Shown here: piece by piece, positions 5,266-12,537 of the stretch | Position numbering within the stretch: the first letter of the stretch is position 1 | Layout of the letters: each line of letters begins with the position of its first letter | Virus record (IMG/VR): IMGVR_UViG_3300028837_000222 | Span: 1 to 31,041 of that record | DNA: 31,041 nt | Origin: a virus | Strand: one strand, 5' to 3' | Translations under genes and position numbers: made by a program | The notes under the pieces: generated by a model | The model's database searches: none | The model's input: the letters and a program-made list of their open reading frames with translations, nothing else | What the model was told of the DNA's origin: nothing

Positions 5266-7631
5266 GATATCCTCACTTGTGATCCTGCTGCAGTTTTTTC
5301 AATACGGAGCTGGACAGGAAATGCCTCAATGACCTCCGGAATGTGTGTGATTACTAAAACCTTGTCATATTCTTCTTTGACTGTGTTGATCGCATTGATC
5401 AGCCTGTCCCTTCCCCCAGCGTCCTGGGATCCAAACCCCTCATCTATCACTAAGGTTCTTAATTTAGCCCCCGCTCTGTTAGCAAGCACGTGAGATAAAG
5501 CCATTCTAATTGCGAAGTTGATTCTGAAGGACTCGCCCCCGGAGTACATTTCATAATCTCTAATCCCGGCCTGATCCTGTATCTCTATATCCAGGGTTTC
5601 TTTCATATCTTCCCGGGAAGAATCTGAATAGGCTTTCTGGGTAATAAAATGCACTGCCATATTCCCATCACTCAACCTGCTCAGCAGCTGGTTGGCTTTG
5701 CTCTCGATCTGCGGTAAAGCCTGTTCTACCAACAAAGCCGGTACGCCTTTCTTGGAAAACGCTTCTTGCAGTATAGAATAGTTCTGATGTAATTCAGTGT
5801 TTTCCTTTTCCTGGGACTTGATCTCTTTCAGCTTCTGCTTTTTCTCTTCGATTGATTTTATGATCTGGGTCAGTTCCCCGATCTGTTGATTCTTTAATTG
5901 TACTTTCATTCTGGCTTCATCCCGTGCATGGGCAAGGACAGTCATTTCGTTATCGTTTACCGGGTAATCAGCAGGATATAAACCTTCCTTGCTTTCAATC
6001 TGGGTCTGATACTCTTTTATAGTGGCGTCAACGTCAAACAAGTCTTGATTCAATCCCTTGATTTGAATATCTAAACTCTCTCCAATCTTCTCTGCCCCTT
6101 CTAATAAACCATGGTCTCTGGGGGCATTGCTAACAAGTTCCGACTCATTCCTCAATTCCTGTCCTGCTGCTTTGTCATAATCCAGGAGTTCAATCTTCTC
6201 TTCGATGTCCCTTAATTCGTTTAGGTCAAAATCCTTGTGCGCCTTCTGGACAGATTCGATTGTTGCCTTGGCGGTTGCAATGTTCTCCCTGTATTCGCTT
6301 ACCGATTCAAACTTTCCCTGAATAGCGTCAATGGCATCCCCCCCGTTTTCTATTTCTTCCCACAACTGCTGTTCTTGTTTTGCTAAATTATCTCTTTCCT
6401 TTGCAAGCAAATTAATTAATTCTTCTGGATTCTTCAACGCTTGTTTGCACAAGGGGCATTCGCTGTGCCCAGCCAGTCCTTCAATCTGAGCAGATAATTC
6501 GTGTTTTTCTGCTGCCTTCTGGACTGCCTCGGCGTTCCATTTGATCTGGTTCTCCTTAATTTTATTTACCTGTATCTCGTATTTTTCCGCATCGTCTATA
6601 TAATTTGACCAACCGTCTATATCCTTTTCGTGTTCTGGGATCTCTAACAGATTATCTTCAACTTCCTGGAGTTTTGTTTCCAGCCCAGAAAGGGAATTCT
6701 GCAGCTTGCCATGCTCTATTTCTTTGGTCCCAAAATCCCCTAATAGTTGAGTTAATTCTTTGGATCTGGCATAATCTTTAACGATCTGTTCTTTCCGGGA
6801 AATGATCTCTGCGTTTTCCCGCTGCTGATTCAAAAGCGACTGCACCCTGGTATTAAGCTCGTTGCGTTTCCCGTTGGCTATTTGTTTGTTTTCCTTTATC
6901 TTGGTCAGTTCAGCCTTCCAGTCCAGCCATTCATTCTTTTTCTTCTGACCTTCATCAAGGGATATCTGGGCGATTGACAATTCTTCTTCAATTGCCGGCA
7001 GTTCATCTTCAACTATTTCCAGATCAGAAACAACTTCCGGGGCCTTCCTTACATCTTCTTCCAATATCTGCATACTGCCCTGGGCCTGCTCCATTGATTT
7101 CTCGATCTTCTTTATCTCTGCAGCAGCGGATAACCGGAACTTCTCCCAAGCGTCCAGTCCTAAGATGTCAAATAGGACTTGCTTTCTTTGGCCCGGGGAA
7201 GCTGTAACAAATTGATCACTCTCTCCCTGCAGGAAAAACACCGCATGGATGAAAGTATCATAATCAATTTTTAGGATGCTTTCTATTTTGTTTTGAGTGT
7301 CACGGGTAGTCCGTTCTGTTAAGTCAAGCTCAGGGGTTTTTAGTGTTAGCCTGGCAGGCTTGCCCCTCTTGTTAGACCTGCGGATTTTGTAGCTCTCACC
7401 AGAATATTCAAATGAGAAAGAAACTATCGCTTCATCTGATTGGAGATTAATTAGGCTTTCATTGCTTTGCCTGCATTTTCCAAACAAATTCCAAGTGATG
7501 GCGTCCAGAATGGAAGATTTGCCTGCGCCGTTTTCCCCCGTAATACAGGCAAGGTCAAATTGAGTAAAATCTATTGTGACTGTTTCTTGGTATGAAAGAA
7601 ATCCGGCGATTGAAAGGTGATTGATTTTCAT
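5262..7631 (-). CDS. sbcC: SbcC/Rad50-like recombination ATPase (T4 gp46 type)
   Basis: The 789-residue protein shows the complete SbcC/Rad50 layout. Walker A is GENGAGKS at residues 32-39. A Q-loop region (FFLQGESDQF) lies near residue 135. Long coiled coils flank a zinc hook CPLC at residues 392-395. The ABC signature YSGGESFRINFAIRMALS, Walker B/D-loop LRTLVIDEGFGSQDAGG and switch His (VLVITHIPEV) lie near the C-terminus. In this family it forms a complex with the SbcD/Mre11 nuclease that processes DNA ends and hairpins. In phages (T4 gp46/47) it serves recombination-dependent replication. It is shorter than E. coli SbcC (about 1050 residues) because the coiled coils are short. The partner SbcD is at 8127-9296, separated by two small genes. 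Confidence 0.95.
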   Translation of the reverse strand: MKINHLSIAGFLSYQETVTIDFTQFDLACITGENGAGKSSILDAITWNLFGKCRQSNESLINLQSDEAIVSFSFEYSGESYKIRRSNKRGKPARLTLKTPELDLTERTTRDTQNKIESILKIDYDTFIHAVFFLQGESDQFVTASPGQRKQVLFDILGLDAWEKFRLSAAAEIKKIEKSMEQAQGSMQILEEDVRKAPEVVSDLEIVEDELPAIEEELSIAQISLDEGQKKKNEWLDWKAELTKIKENKQIANGKRNELNTRVQSLLNQQRENAEIISRKEQIVKDYARSKELTQLLGDFGTKEIEHGKLQNSLSGLETKLQEVEDNLLEIPEHEKDIDGWSNYIDDAEKYEIQVNKIKENQIKWNAEAVQKAAEKHELSAQIEGLAGHSECPLCKQALKNPEELINLLAKERDNLAKQEQQLWEEIENGGDAIDAIQGKFESVSEYRENIATAKATIESVQKAHKDFDLNELRDIEEKIELLDYDKAAGQELRNESELVSNAPRDHGLLEGAEKIGESLDIQIKGLNQDLFDVDATIKEYQTQIESKEGLYPADYPVNDNEMTVLAHARDEARMKVQLKNQQIGELTQIIKSIEEKKQKLKEIKSQEKENTELHQNYSILQEAFSKKGVPALLVEQALPQIESKANQLLSRLSDGNMAVHFITQKAYSDSSREDMKETLDIEIQDQAGIRDYEMYSGGESFRINFAIRMALSHVLANRAGAKLRTLVIDEGFGSQDAGGRDRLINAINTVKEEYDKVLVITHIPEVIEAFPVQLRIEKTAAGSQVRIS

Positions 7632-7654
7632 GGGTGAACTCCTTTGTTTTATTC

Positions 7655-7684
7655 ATTATACCTTAAATTGTTCTTCTGTGTCCA
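7655..7684 (-). promoter_or_regulatory. Promoter ahead of sbcC
   Basis: On the - strand, TGGACA (7684-7679), an 18-bp spacer and TATAAT (7660-7655) make a near-consensus sigma-70-type promoter. It sits in the 3' end of the XRE regulator gene, just upstream of the sbcC ribosome binding site AAAGGAG. It would allow sbcC to be expressed apart from sbcD. Confidence 0.55.
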
Positions 7685-8021
7685 TCAGTTCTTTATAATC
7701 CACGCCCAATATTTTAGCGATCTGCATAAGCGCGTCTAAAGGAATGCCCCCTCCGACGCCGGATCCCGTTTCAAATTGGGTAATCCGAGAATCAGAATAT
7801 CCCAAAGCCTCTGCAATATCTCTTTGCAGCAATCCCTTTTCTCGCCTCAACTTCCGGAGCTTGGCGCGGTTGATCATTACCGACACCCCAGGGCGCCCAA
7901 CAGGACGTTTCAGGATTTCAACCGCCAGGTGATTAGCCTGGGATCTGGAAACCCTTGTGTTGTAATAGATCAAATCACTGATGCGTTTTTTATTTATTAT
8001 CTCTTTCGTTTCTCTGGTCAT
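7656..8021 (-). CDS. XRE-family transcriptional regulator
   Basis: The protein is 121 residues long. From about residue 50 it has a textbook XRE/Cro helix-turn-helix: LRKLRREKGLLQRDIAEALG, then YSDSRITQFETGSG and LDALMQIAKILGV. The first 45 residues (basic, with RVSRSQANHLAVEILKR) are an extra N-terminal segment. It is a probable repressor. It lies between sbcD and sbcC, overlaps the small membrane gene upstream, and its 3' end contains the sbcC promoter. The inverted-repeat pair at 12499-12532 is one candidate target, but no direct link is visible. Confidence 0.85.
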   Translation of the reverse strand: MTRETKEIINKKRISDLIYYNTRVSRSQANHLAVEILKRPVGRPGVSVMINRAKLRKLRREKGLLQRDIAEALGYSDSRITQFETGSGVGGGIPLDALMQIAKILGVDYKELMDTEEQFKV

Positions 8022-8130
8022 GTTCCCCCCTTTTGGCTGCGGCCAATAATGCGGCAGTGAAAAAGCCCAACATGAAAATCATCCAGCAACAGCAAAGCAA
8101 GGATAATATTTGTTGAGTTGTCGGCGTCAT
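7990..8130 (-). CDS. Very small membrane protein (LGFF type)
   Basis: ATG 8130 follows GGAGGAATAG and overlaps the sbcD stop (ATGA 8127-8130). The product has 46 residues. A transmembrane segment (ILSLLCCCWMIFMLGFFTAA) is followed by LLAAAKRGEHD and a charged tail. Its end resembles the 34-residue protein at 4368-4472, so both belong to one small family. The 3' end overlaps the XRE gene by 32 bases. The function is unknown. Confidence 0.6.
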   Translation of the reverse strand: MTPTTQQILSLLCCCWMIFMLGFFTAALLAAAKRGEHDQRNERDNK

Positions 8131-9296
8131 TCTATTCCTCCAATCAGCCCTGCGGCCAATTCCTGTAATTCTTCTTGATCTTCGATCCCTTTCTGGTCCA
8201 TCCACATTTTAAGTAATTCTCCCGGAGAATAAGCGGCAACTTCTTGGTCTAGATCAAGACGCGCTCGGCCCTCTCGAATAGGATCGTGTACGATCTGGAC
8301 TGAGAAGGCATCCGGAAACATGGCCTCAATCTGTTGGTTATTAATCAGCCCCGCCCAATTCTCCGGATACTGCAATTTAATCCGGATCATCACGCCCGGG
8401 GCATCTTTTCCATCGTCCACTTCATCGGCTGCCCTGTAAATTTCAGTGTAAAATTCTTCTTTGTCCTGCAGTTTTACAACCACGTCGATCATGGGACGAG
8501 TATTTAATCCCATGTAGGAAACAGCTACATACTCATCTGTAATATCAACAATCACAAATCCTTTATCTTCCCCCGCCTCTCCCCAATCTACCCGTTCAAT
8601 AGATCCGGGATAAATTACAGGTGGGCCGGCCCCGCCTGGCTCCCTGTCCTCGTTTATATCCTGCGACTTGTGAATGTGGCCAAGAGCAACATAATCAAAT
8701 CCGCTTTCGGTCAAAAGTTTTAGCGGTAGCATTAAATCCTCGCCCAGCATGATCAACCTCTCGCTGGAAAACCGGGCGCCAACCACGGAACAATGACCTA
8801 AGAATATGTTGGGGGTTTCTGGATTCATTTTCTCTATCAATTCTTCCAGCTGTTGAATTACTTTCCCGATTACCAGCTTGGATTTGTGGACCCAAGGAAG
8901 GCAGACCATATCGAAAGCCTCAGATTGGTGTATATATATATCACCTACCACTTGAATAAAATTCGGCTGCCAGGTAATAAATTCCACCAGAGCATTATTA
9001 TGAGAACTTGAACTCATATCGTGGTTCCCAACCAAAAGAAATGTTTGGATCTCTGCTTTTTCTAAGCGCAATATTCGGCTGGCAAATTCTGTTTGATATC
9101 GGGGGGTTGGGTTGCGGTCCTTGTATGCATCCCCGGCGAATAAAACCAGATCAACTTTTTCCTCAATCGCTGTATCAACGATAGTGTCCAGGGATTTAAG
9201 AAAGTCCATCGCCCGGACAGGCAAGCCCGTTTCCGGATCCCAGCGGCCGGATTGAACTGCGTCTATATGGGTATCTGCAAAATGTAGAATTTTCAT
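8127..9296 (-). CDS. sbcD: SbcD/Mre11-like nuclease subunit (T4 gp47 type)
   Basis: This 389-residue calcineurin-like phosphoesterase has the Mre11/SbcD motif series: DTH at residues 8-10, AGD with Asp56, GNHD at 90-93, GHCSV in the middle and GHIHKS near residue 210. A C-terminal capping region follows (PGELLKMWMDQKG). In this family the nuclease needs two metal ions, often manganese, and works with SbcC to trim DNA ends. The start ATG 9296 has AAAGGAGAG upstream. All metal-ligand motifs look intact, so it should be active. It is co-directional with sbcC. Confidence 0.93.
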   Translation of the reverse strand: MKILHFADTHIDAVQSGRWDPETGLPVRAMDFLKSLDTIVDTAIEEKVDLVLFAGDAYKDRNPTPRYQTEFASRILRLEKAEIQTFLLVGNHDMSSSSHNNALVEFITWQPNFIQVVGDIYIHQSEAFDMVCLPWVHKSKLVIGKVIQQLEELIEKMNPETPNIFLGHCSVVGARFSSERLIMLGEDLMLPLKLLTESGFDYVALGHIHKSQDINEDREPGGAGPPVIYPGSIERVDWGEAGEDKGFVIVDITDEYVAVSYMGLNTRPMIDVVVKLQDKEEFYTEIYRAADEVDDGKDAPGVMIRIKLQYPENWAGLINNQQIEAMFPDAFSVQIVHDPIREGRARLDLDQEVAAYSPGELLKMWMDQKGIEDQEELQELAAGLIGGIE

Positions 9297-9320
9297 GGAT
9301 TACTCTCCTTTGTTAGTCTT

Positions 9321-9335
9321 ATTATATCATACATT
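9321..9335 (-). promoter_or_regulatory. Extended -10 promoter ahead of sbcD
   Basis: The - strand has TGATATAAT (9329-9321), an extended -10 element. It lies within AATGTATGATAT (9335-9324), a 12-mer that also occurs ahead of the HExxH gene (19970-19959). No good -35 is visible at 17 bp. The TGATATAAT core also occurs ahead of parB (14815-14807). Confidence 0.4.
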
Positions 9336-9344
9336 AAGTAATTA

Positions 9345-9683
9345 TTATGCAAGCGTTTCTGGAACCTTTAGGCCCAATCCATCGTACCAGTCCTGAATTA
9401 TCTTCTTTCCGTACCAGCTGCACAACACCTGCCAGGCCCAGCATCTTCCTGCATAAGTTTCTGAGAACTTCGCGCAATCATCGCAGCAGGGCATAAAGTT
9501 TTCCCGGACGTTAATATCTTTGTGTTTCTTCCGCTTGTTATAAACTCGCTTATATACTAAAGCATGGGCCCCCTGAGTTGATCTGTTTACTATTTTCCCG
9601 GGTCTATTCTCTAAGCAGTAAGCGCAATCCAGGGCCTGATCGACAACCAGATCCTTTACGATCTCGTTCCAGGTTTCTTTCAT
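9345..9683 (-). CDS. HNH-like zinc protein, copy 1
   Basis: This 112-residue protein has CAYCLENRPG near residue 20, AHALVYKRVYN in the middle, then NFMPCCDDCAKF and a C-terminal CSWYG region. Two Cys pairs flanking a His and an Asn are reminiscent of HNH/NinG-type zinc nucleases, but the usual HH pair is missing, so activity is uncertain. It is a close paralogue of the gene at 12129-12467 (roughly 80-85 % of residues alike by eye, with matching DNA). Its start overlaps the methyltransferase stop (ATGA 9680-9683). Role unknown; it is clearly tied to the modification cassette. Confidence 0.6.
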   Translation of the reverse strand: MKETWNEIVKDLVVDQALDCAYCLENRPGKIVNRSTQGAHALVYKRVYNKRKKHKDINVRENFMPCCDDCAKFSETYAGRCWAWQVLCSWYGKKIIQDWYDGLGLKVPETLA

Positions 9684-11263
9684 AATAATTCCCTTTGTAT
9701 TACTGATGCAATTCTTCTCTCTGCAATCTCGAAGTAATGTTCATCAATCTCAATTCCTATAAAATCTCTGTTAGTTTTCTTGCAAGCCATTCCTGTTGTG
9801 CCTGAACCCATAAAGGGGTCTAATACAAGTCCCCCCGTTGGTGTTGATGTTAGTCTGCATAAGTATTCCATCAAACTCAAAGGTTTTACGGTAGGATGTG
9901 TATTCTGTTGCTTTGCCTTTATGCTCCCGTATTTTTCGCAAACATCGTCAGGTGTGTTATTCAGTCCCCCGCCTCCCTTCGTTTGTCCTTCCTCCATCCC
10001 CTCAAGTCCCTGGTTGCGTTCTGCCTTTGACGCTTTAGCGCAGTAGAAAAAACGGGCAGCAGAACCGGAGTCGTTGAAACCACTCATCCCGTCCCTAATG
10101 CCAAGCCCCTTTCCGCCACCATAAACTTGAGTTTCCCTTGTATGATTGTGGCGATGAGGCACACTCTTCGAGTCTGGAAATCCAGCCAGCACTTCCTCGC
10201 TTCCATCGTGTATGATGTTACTTGGCCATCTTCCGGCGTTCCCTTGCTCTTTTAGCTTCTGCGTCAAGACGCTCACGGCGTGTGTTATATTTTCGGCGGT
10301 GATGTCTGGCATGGTCGCCCCTTGACATGAGTTCCAAGTTTTCCAGTCTATTGTCAAGTCCTTCGTTATTTTTATGATGGATGATATATCCTTTGGGGAT
10401 TTTGCCAAAGGCATTCTCCCAAATTCTTCTGTGTTCGAATTCTGTTTTGTATTTTCCGCCTTCATTCCATCTAAGCATCCAGTATCCTTGATGGAAATAT
10501 CTTCCCGGCTTGTCTTTGGTGTTTCGCTCGTAGTCTGCTTTGCACATTCTTCCGCAGAATACTGGCAACTTTCCAGTTCTCCAAGTCTTTCGTTCAATAC
10601 CACAATACAAGCAGTTATAAATTCTCGGTTCTTTTGTTCTTCCCATTTTTGCACGCCTCCTTTGCGCACTTTTTGTTCCGTTCCCACTCTCCCCCCGTCA
10701 ATGTTCAAGCCAGCGACACCATGTTTCAATGCGTTCTCCGCAAACGTGCCGTCACGAGGTTTCATGAATACACCAATATATTCCCAAGCTGGCTTCAACG
10801 CTGTTCCCCATCCGTCCCAACCTTCTAGCTTCTTTCCAATGTTGTGTGATTTCGGGAAACCCGACCCGAAAATCCAAGCTACACAATCACGAACCTCCCA
10901 GCCAGCATCCTCAATACCACAAGCTATTCTGTGGAATGTGCGTGTCCCGCCAAAGCAGAACATGAACGCACCAGGCTTCGCTATTCTAAGCGCTTGTAAC
11001 GCCCACGAGTAGTGCCATTCCTGCATCTGTATCCCTGTTGATTTCAAATCGGGTAAGTTGCGTCTTCTGGAAGTCAGTCCATCAGTTTCTTTCTGTGTCT
11101 TTTTGATGTATTTTTGATCAGCTTCAGATTCGTTTCTCCAAAGTTTATCCCATTCCTTCCCCATAAACTGAGGCCCATACGGCGGGTCAGTGATAATCGT
11201 GTCCACGCTGTTGTCCTCAAGCGTTTTCATTACTTCAATGCAGTCACCTAAGATTAGTTGCAT
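9680..11263 (-). CDS. DNA (N4/N6) methyltransferase, beta-type motif order, with nested HNH insertion
   Basis: ATG 11263 is preferred (GAGGAAG about 8 nt upstream) over a TTG two codons earlier; the product is about 527 residues. The catalytic motif DPPY lies near residue 26-29. The SAM-binding motif DPFMGSGTTGMACKKT lies near the C-terminus, followed by FIGIEIDEHYFEIAERRI. This order (IV then I) is that of beta-group amino-methyltransferases. No restriction partner is obvious, so self-protection or regulation is likely. The part from roughly residue 206 to 348 does not resemble a methyltransferase. It is the alternate-frame reading of an HNH endonuclease gene (10218-10646). Conserved sequence resumes at GRWPSNIIHDGSEEV. 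Without the insert the enzyme would be about 385 residues, a normal size. The frame stays open through the insert. Confidence 0.88.
   Translation of the reverse strand: MQLILGDCIEVMKTLEDNSVDTIITDPPYGPQFMGKEWDKLWRNESEADQKYIKKTQKETDGLTSRRRNLPDLKSTGIQMQEWHYSWALQALRIAKPGAFMFCFGGTRTFHRIACGIEDAGWEVRDCVAWIFGSGFPKSHNIGKKLEGWDGWGTALKPAWEYIGVFMKPRDGTFAENALKHGVAGLNIDGGRVGTEQKVRKGGVQKWEEQKNREFITACIVVLNERLGELESCQYSAEECAKQTTSETPKTSREDISIKDTGCLDGMKAENTKQNSNTEEFGRMPLAKSPKDISSIIKITKDLTIDWKTWNSCQGATMPDITAENITHAVSVLTQKLKEQGNAGRWPSNIIHDGSEEVLAGFPDSKSVPHRHNHTRETQVYGGGKGLGIRDGMSGFNDSGSAARFFYCAKASKAERNQGLEGMEEGQTKGGGGLNNTPDDVCEKYGSIKAKQQNTHPTVKPLSLMEYLCRLTSTPTGGLVLDPFMGSGTTGMACKKTNRDFIGIEIDEHYFEIAERRIASVIQRELL
10218..10646 (-). 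CDS. HNH homing endonuclease nested in the methyltransferase gene
   Basis: This 142-residue frame is shifted relative to the methyltransferase. It has its own ribosome binding site (GGAGG at 10660-10656, 9 nt spacing). An N-terminal zinc pair set (C12-x2-C15, C31-x3-C35) precedes a classic HNH homing motif, HHKNNEGLDNRLENLELMS, followed by GDHARHH. The tail is basic. Such free-standing HNH genes insert into conserved phage genes. Here both ends fall inside methyltransferase coding sequence, and its last codons overlap the conserved GRWPSN segment of the host gene. It is likely an active or recently active mobile gene. Confidence 0.85.
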   Translation of the reverse strand: MGRTKEPRIYNCLYCGIERKTWRTGKLPVFCGRMCKADYERNTKDKPGRYFHQGYWMLRWNEGGKYKTEFEHRRIWENAFGKIPKGYIIHHKNNEGLDNRLENLELMSRGDHARHHRRKYNTRRERLDAEAKRARERRKMAK

Positions 11264-11694
11264 TTCCAAACTTCCTCTTCCAGAAACTTGATCGCTTTTC
11301 CATCTTCAACCATCTGAGAAGGAAACCTGAAAACCCTCCATCCCGTTGCCGCAGCATTATTATATTTTTCACAATCTTTAATAAACCCGGAGCCCCTGGT
11401 ATGCCTTCCCCGTGTCCAAACACCGCCTTCAATCTCAACAAGAATCAGGGTTGAATCATCTATGGGAACGCAACGATTCGGATTAGCGATCAAGAAATCG
11501 GATCGCCATTTTCTTTTCGGGTGCCACCTAAACTCTCTGGTATATTCCCCAGGCAATAAATTTTCAGGATCTTTCCCTAAATAAAGTCCTTTTGCTTCCA
11601 ACTGTTTTGCAAATTCAATTTCCCACTTCTCACGCTCCGCTTTCTTCAAGGCTTTTGTATATTCTTCTTTCGTAATCTCGTTTTCAATTGGCAT
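11254..11694 (-). CDS. PD-(D/E)xK-type nuclease-like protein
   Basis: ATG 11694 (AGGAG about 7 nt upstream) is preferred over earlier in-frame starts, giving 146 residues. The core reads FRWHPKRKWRSDFLI, then LILVEIEGGVWTRGRHTRGS and KYNNAAATGWRVFRF. The Asp of RSDF and the Glu-x-Glu of VEIEGG are in the spacing of a PD-(D/E)xK active site (Holliday-resolvase/VRR-NUC-like family common in phages). It might cut recombination intermediates or be the nuclease partner of the methyltransferase that follows. Its end overlaps the methyltransferase start by 10 nt, implying co-expression. Confidence 0.7.
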   Translation of the reverse strand: MPIENEITKEEYTKALKKAEREKWEIEFAKQLEAKGLYLGKDPENLLPGEYTREFRWHPKRKWRSDFLIANPNRCVPIDDSTLILVEIEGGVWTRGRHTRGSGFIKDCEKYNNAAATGWRVFRFPSQMVEDGKAIKFLEEEVWKCN

Positions 11695-11744
11695 TAATTC
11701 TCCTGTTTTCTGTACCATGCCCATACTTGTATTTTTTCACTCAT

Positions 11745-11789
11745 TCAAATACCTCCTATTCCAGCAAACAGTTCAATGAATTTAATCAT
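11745..11789 (-). pseudogene. Remnant of an m5C DNA methyltransferase (motif I only)
   Basis: A 14-residue frame, MIKFIELFAGIGGI then TGA, lies between the NDT-like gene and the nuclease gene. MIKFIELFAGIGG is the signature N-terminus and SAM-binding motif I of cytosine-C5 methyltransferases (Dcm/M.HhaI family), which are normally 300-400 residues long. Nothing else of such an enzyme is visible nearby. I infer that a C5 methyltransferase gene was replaced or deleted here and only its first codons survive. The remnant may persist because its AGGAGG sequence serves as a ribosome binding site. Confidence 0.55.
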
Positions 11790-12132
11790 GGCTTTCTTTT
11801 GCATAAAGATCATGGACGTTATAGTAAATCGGAATCCCGATTTCTTCAGCAACCTCTATTTCCTTTTTTGTGCCTTCGCTATTTTCCCACCCCCCAAGCA
11901 CAAGAACCACGTCACTTACCTTCAACCACTCAAGAGAATAATTATAAAACATATCAACGGTAAATTTACTGTATGGACGCTTGATAATAAAGTCTTTATC
12001 ATGCCAAGGGCAAAAAGGGGCATAACCCCTAAGAAAAAGCTCTGCGCAAACATCTTCGCCAATCCCTATATTCCTCAAGACGGCAAGCACGTTGTTGGCT
12101 GAATACGAACCAGCTACATAAACCTTTTTCAT
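11782..12132 (-). CDS. Nucleoside 2-deoxyribosyltransferase-like (DUF4406-type) protein
   Basis: This 116-residue protein begins with VYVAGSYSA. It has a central region YAPFCPWHDKDFI, then SDVVLVLGGWENSEGTKKEI and a final strand IPIYY. This is the Rossmann-like layout of the NDT/DUF4406 superfamily, in which the glycine-rich N-terminus and the GGWENSxGTxxEI motif bind nucleotide or nucleoside. In phages these proteins are thought to act in nucleotide metabolism or DNA modification, but the substrate is unknown. It overlaps the HNH-like gene upstream (12129-12132), and its end contains the start of the C5-methyltransferase remnant. Confidence 0.7.
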   Translation of the reverse strand: MKKVYVAGSYSANNVLAVLRNIGIGEDVCAELFLRGYAPFCPWHDKDFIIKRPYSKFTVDMFYNYSLEWLKVSDVVLVLGGWENSEGTKKEIEVAEEIGIPIYYNVHDLYAKESHD

Positions 12133-12467
12133 TCAAATACCTCCGGAACTTTCAAGCCCAACCCATCGTACCAATCTTCGATCAGCTTTCTCCCGTGCCA
12201 GCTGCACAAAACCTGCCAAGCCCAACATCTTCCCGCATAAGTCTCAGAGAATTTTTGACAATCATCACAGCAGGGCATAAAATTGAACCGCACGTTAATA
12301 TATTTATGTTTCTTCCTGTTATTATAAACTCGCTTGTAAACTAATCCGTGGGCTCCCTGGGTAGATCTGTTTACTATTTTCCCGGGTCTGTTTTCCAGGC
12401 AATAAGCACAGTCCAGCCCTTGATCAACTACCAGATCCTTTACAATATCGTTCCAGGTTTCAGCCAT
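12129..12467 (-). CDS. HNH-like zinc protein, copy 2
   Basis: Start ATG 12467 (AAAAGGAAAAG upstream) aligns with the start of copy 1, giving 112 residues. It shares CAYCLENRPGKIVNRSTQGA, NFMPCCDDCQKFSETYAGR and DWYDGLGLKVPE with copy 1 at 9345-9683. Differences are scattered and conservative, so both copies have been under selection since duplication. It is the first gene of the cassette, directly behind a promoter with paired operators. Zinc-site pattern and uncertainty are as for copy 1. Confidence 0.6.
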   Translation of the reverse strand: MAETWNDIVKDLVVDQGLDCAYCLENRPGKIVNRSTQGAHGLVYKRVYNNRKKHKYINVRFNFMPCCDDCQKFSETYAGRCWAWQVLCSWHGRKLIEDWYDGLGLKVPEVFE

Positions 12468-12480
12468 TCTTTTCCTTTTG

Positions 12481-12509
12481 TTTATAATAAGGCTCTCTAT
12501 TGTTGACAA
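12481..12509 (-). promoter_or_regulatory. Promoter of the modification cassette
   Basis: On the - strand, TTGTCA (12509-12504), 17 bp and TATAAA (12486-12481) form a good sigma-70-type promoter. Its start site would be near 12474, directly ahead of HNH-like copy 2. It can drive the whole set down to copy 1 at 9345. A palindromic operator overlaps the -35 box. Confidence 0.6.
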
Positions 12510-12532
12510 TCTTTTTCCTTATTGTTTACAAT
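12499..12532. promoter_or_regulatory. Tandem palindromic operators ATTGTNNACAAT
   Basis: Two perfect 5+5 inverted repeats, ATTGTTGACAAT (12499-12510) and ATTGTTTACAAT (12521-12532), are centred 22 bp apart, about two helical turns. The first covers the -35 box of the cassette promoter. This is the geometry of cooperative repressor binding. I found no other ATTGTNNACAAT in the window by eye. Confidence 0.6.
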
Positions 12533-12537
12533 TGCCT

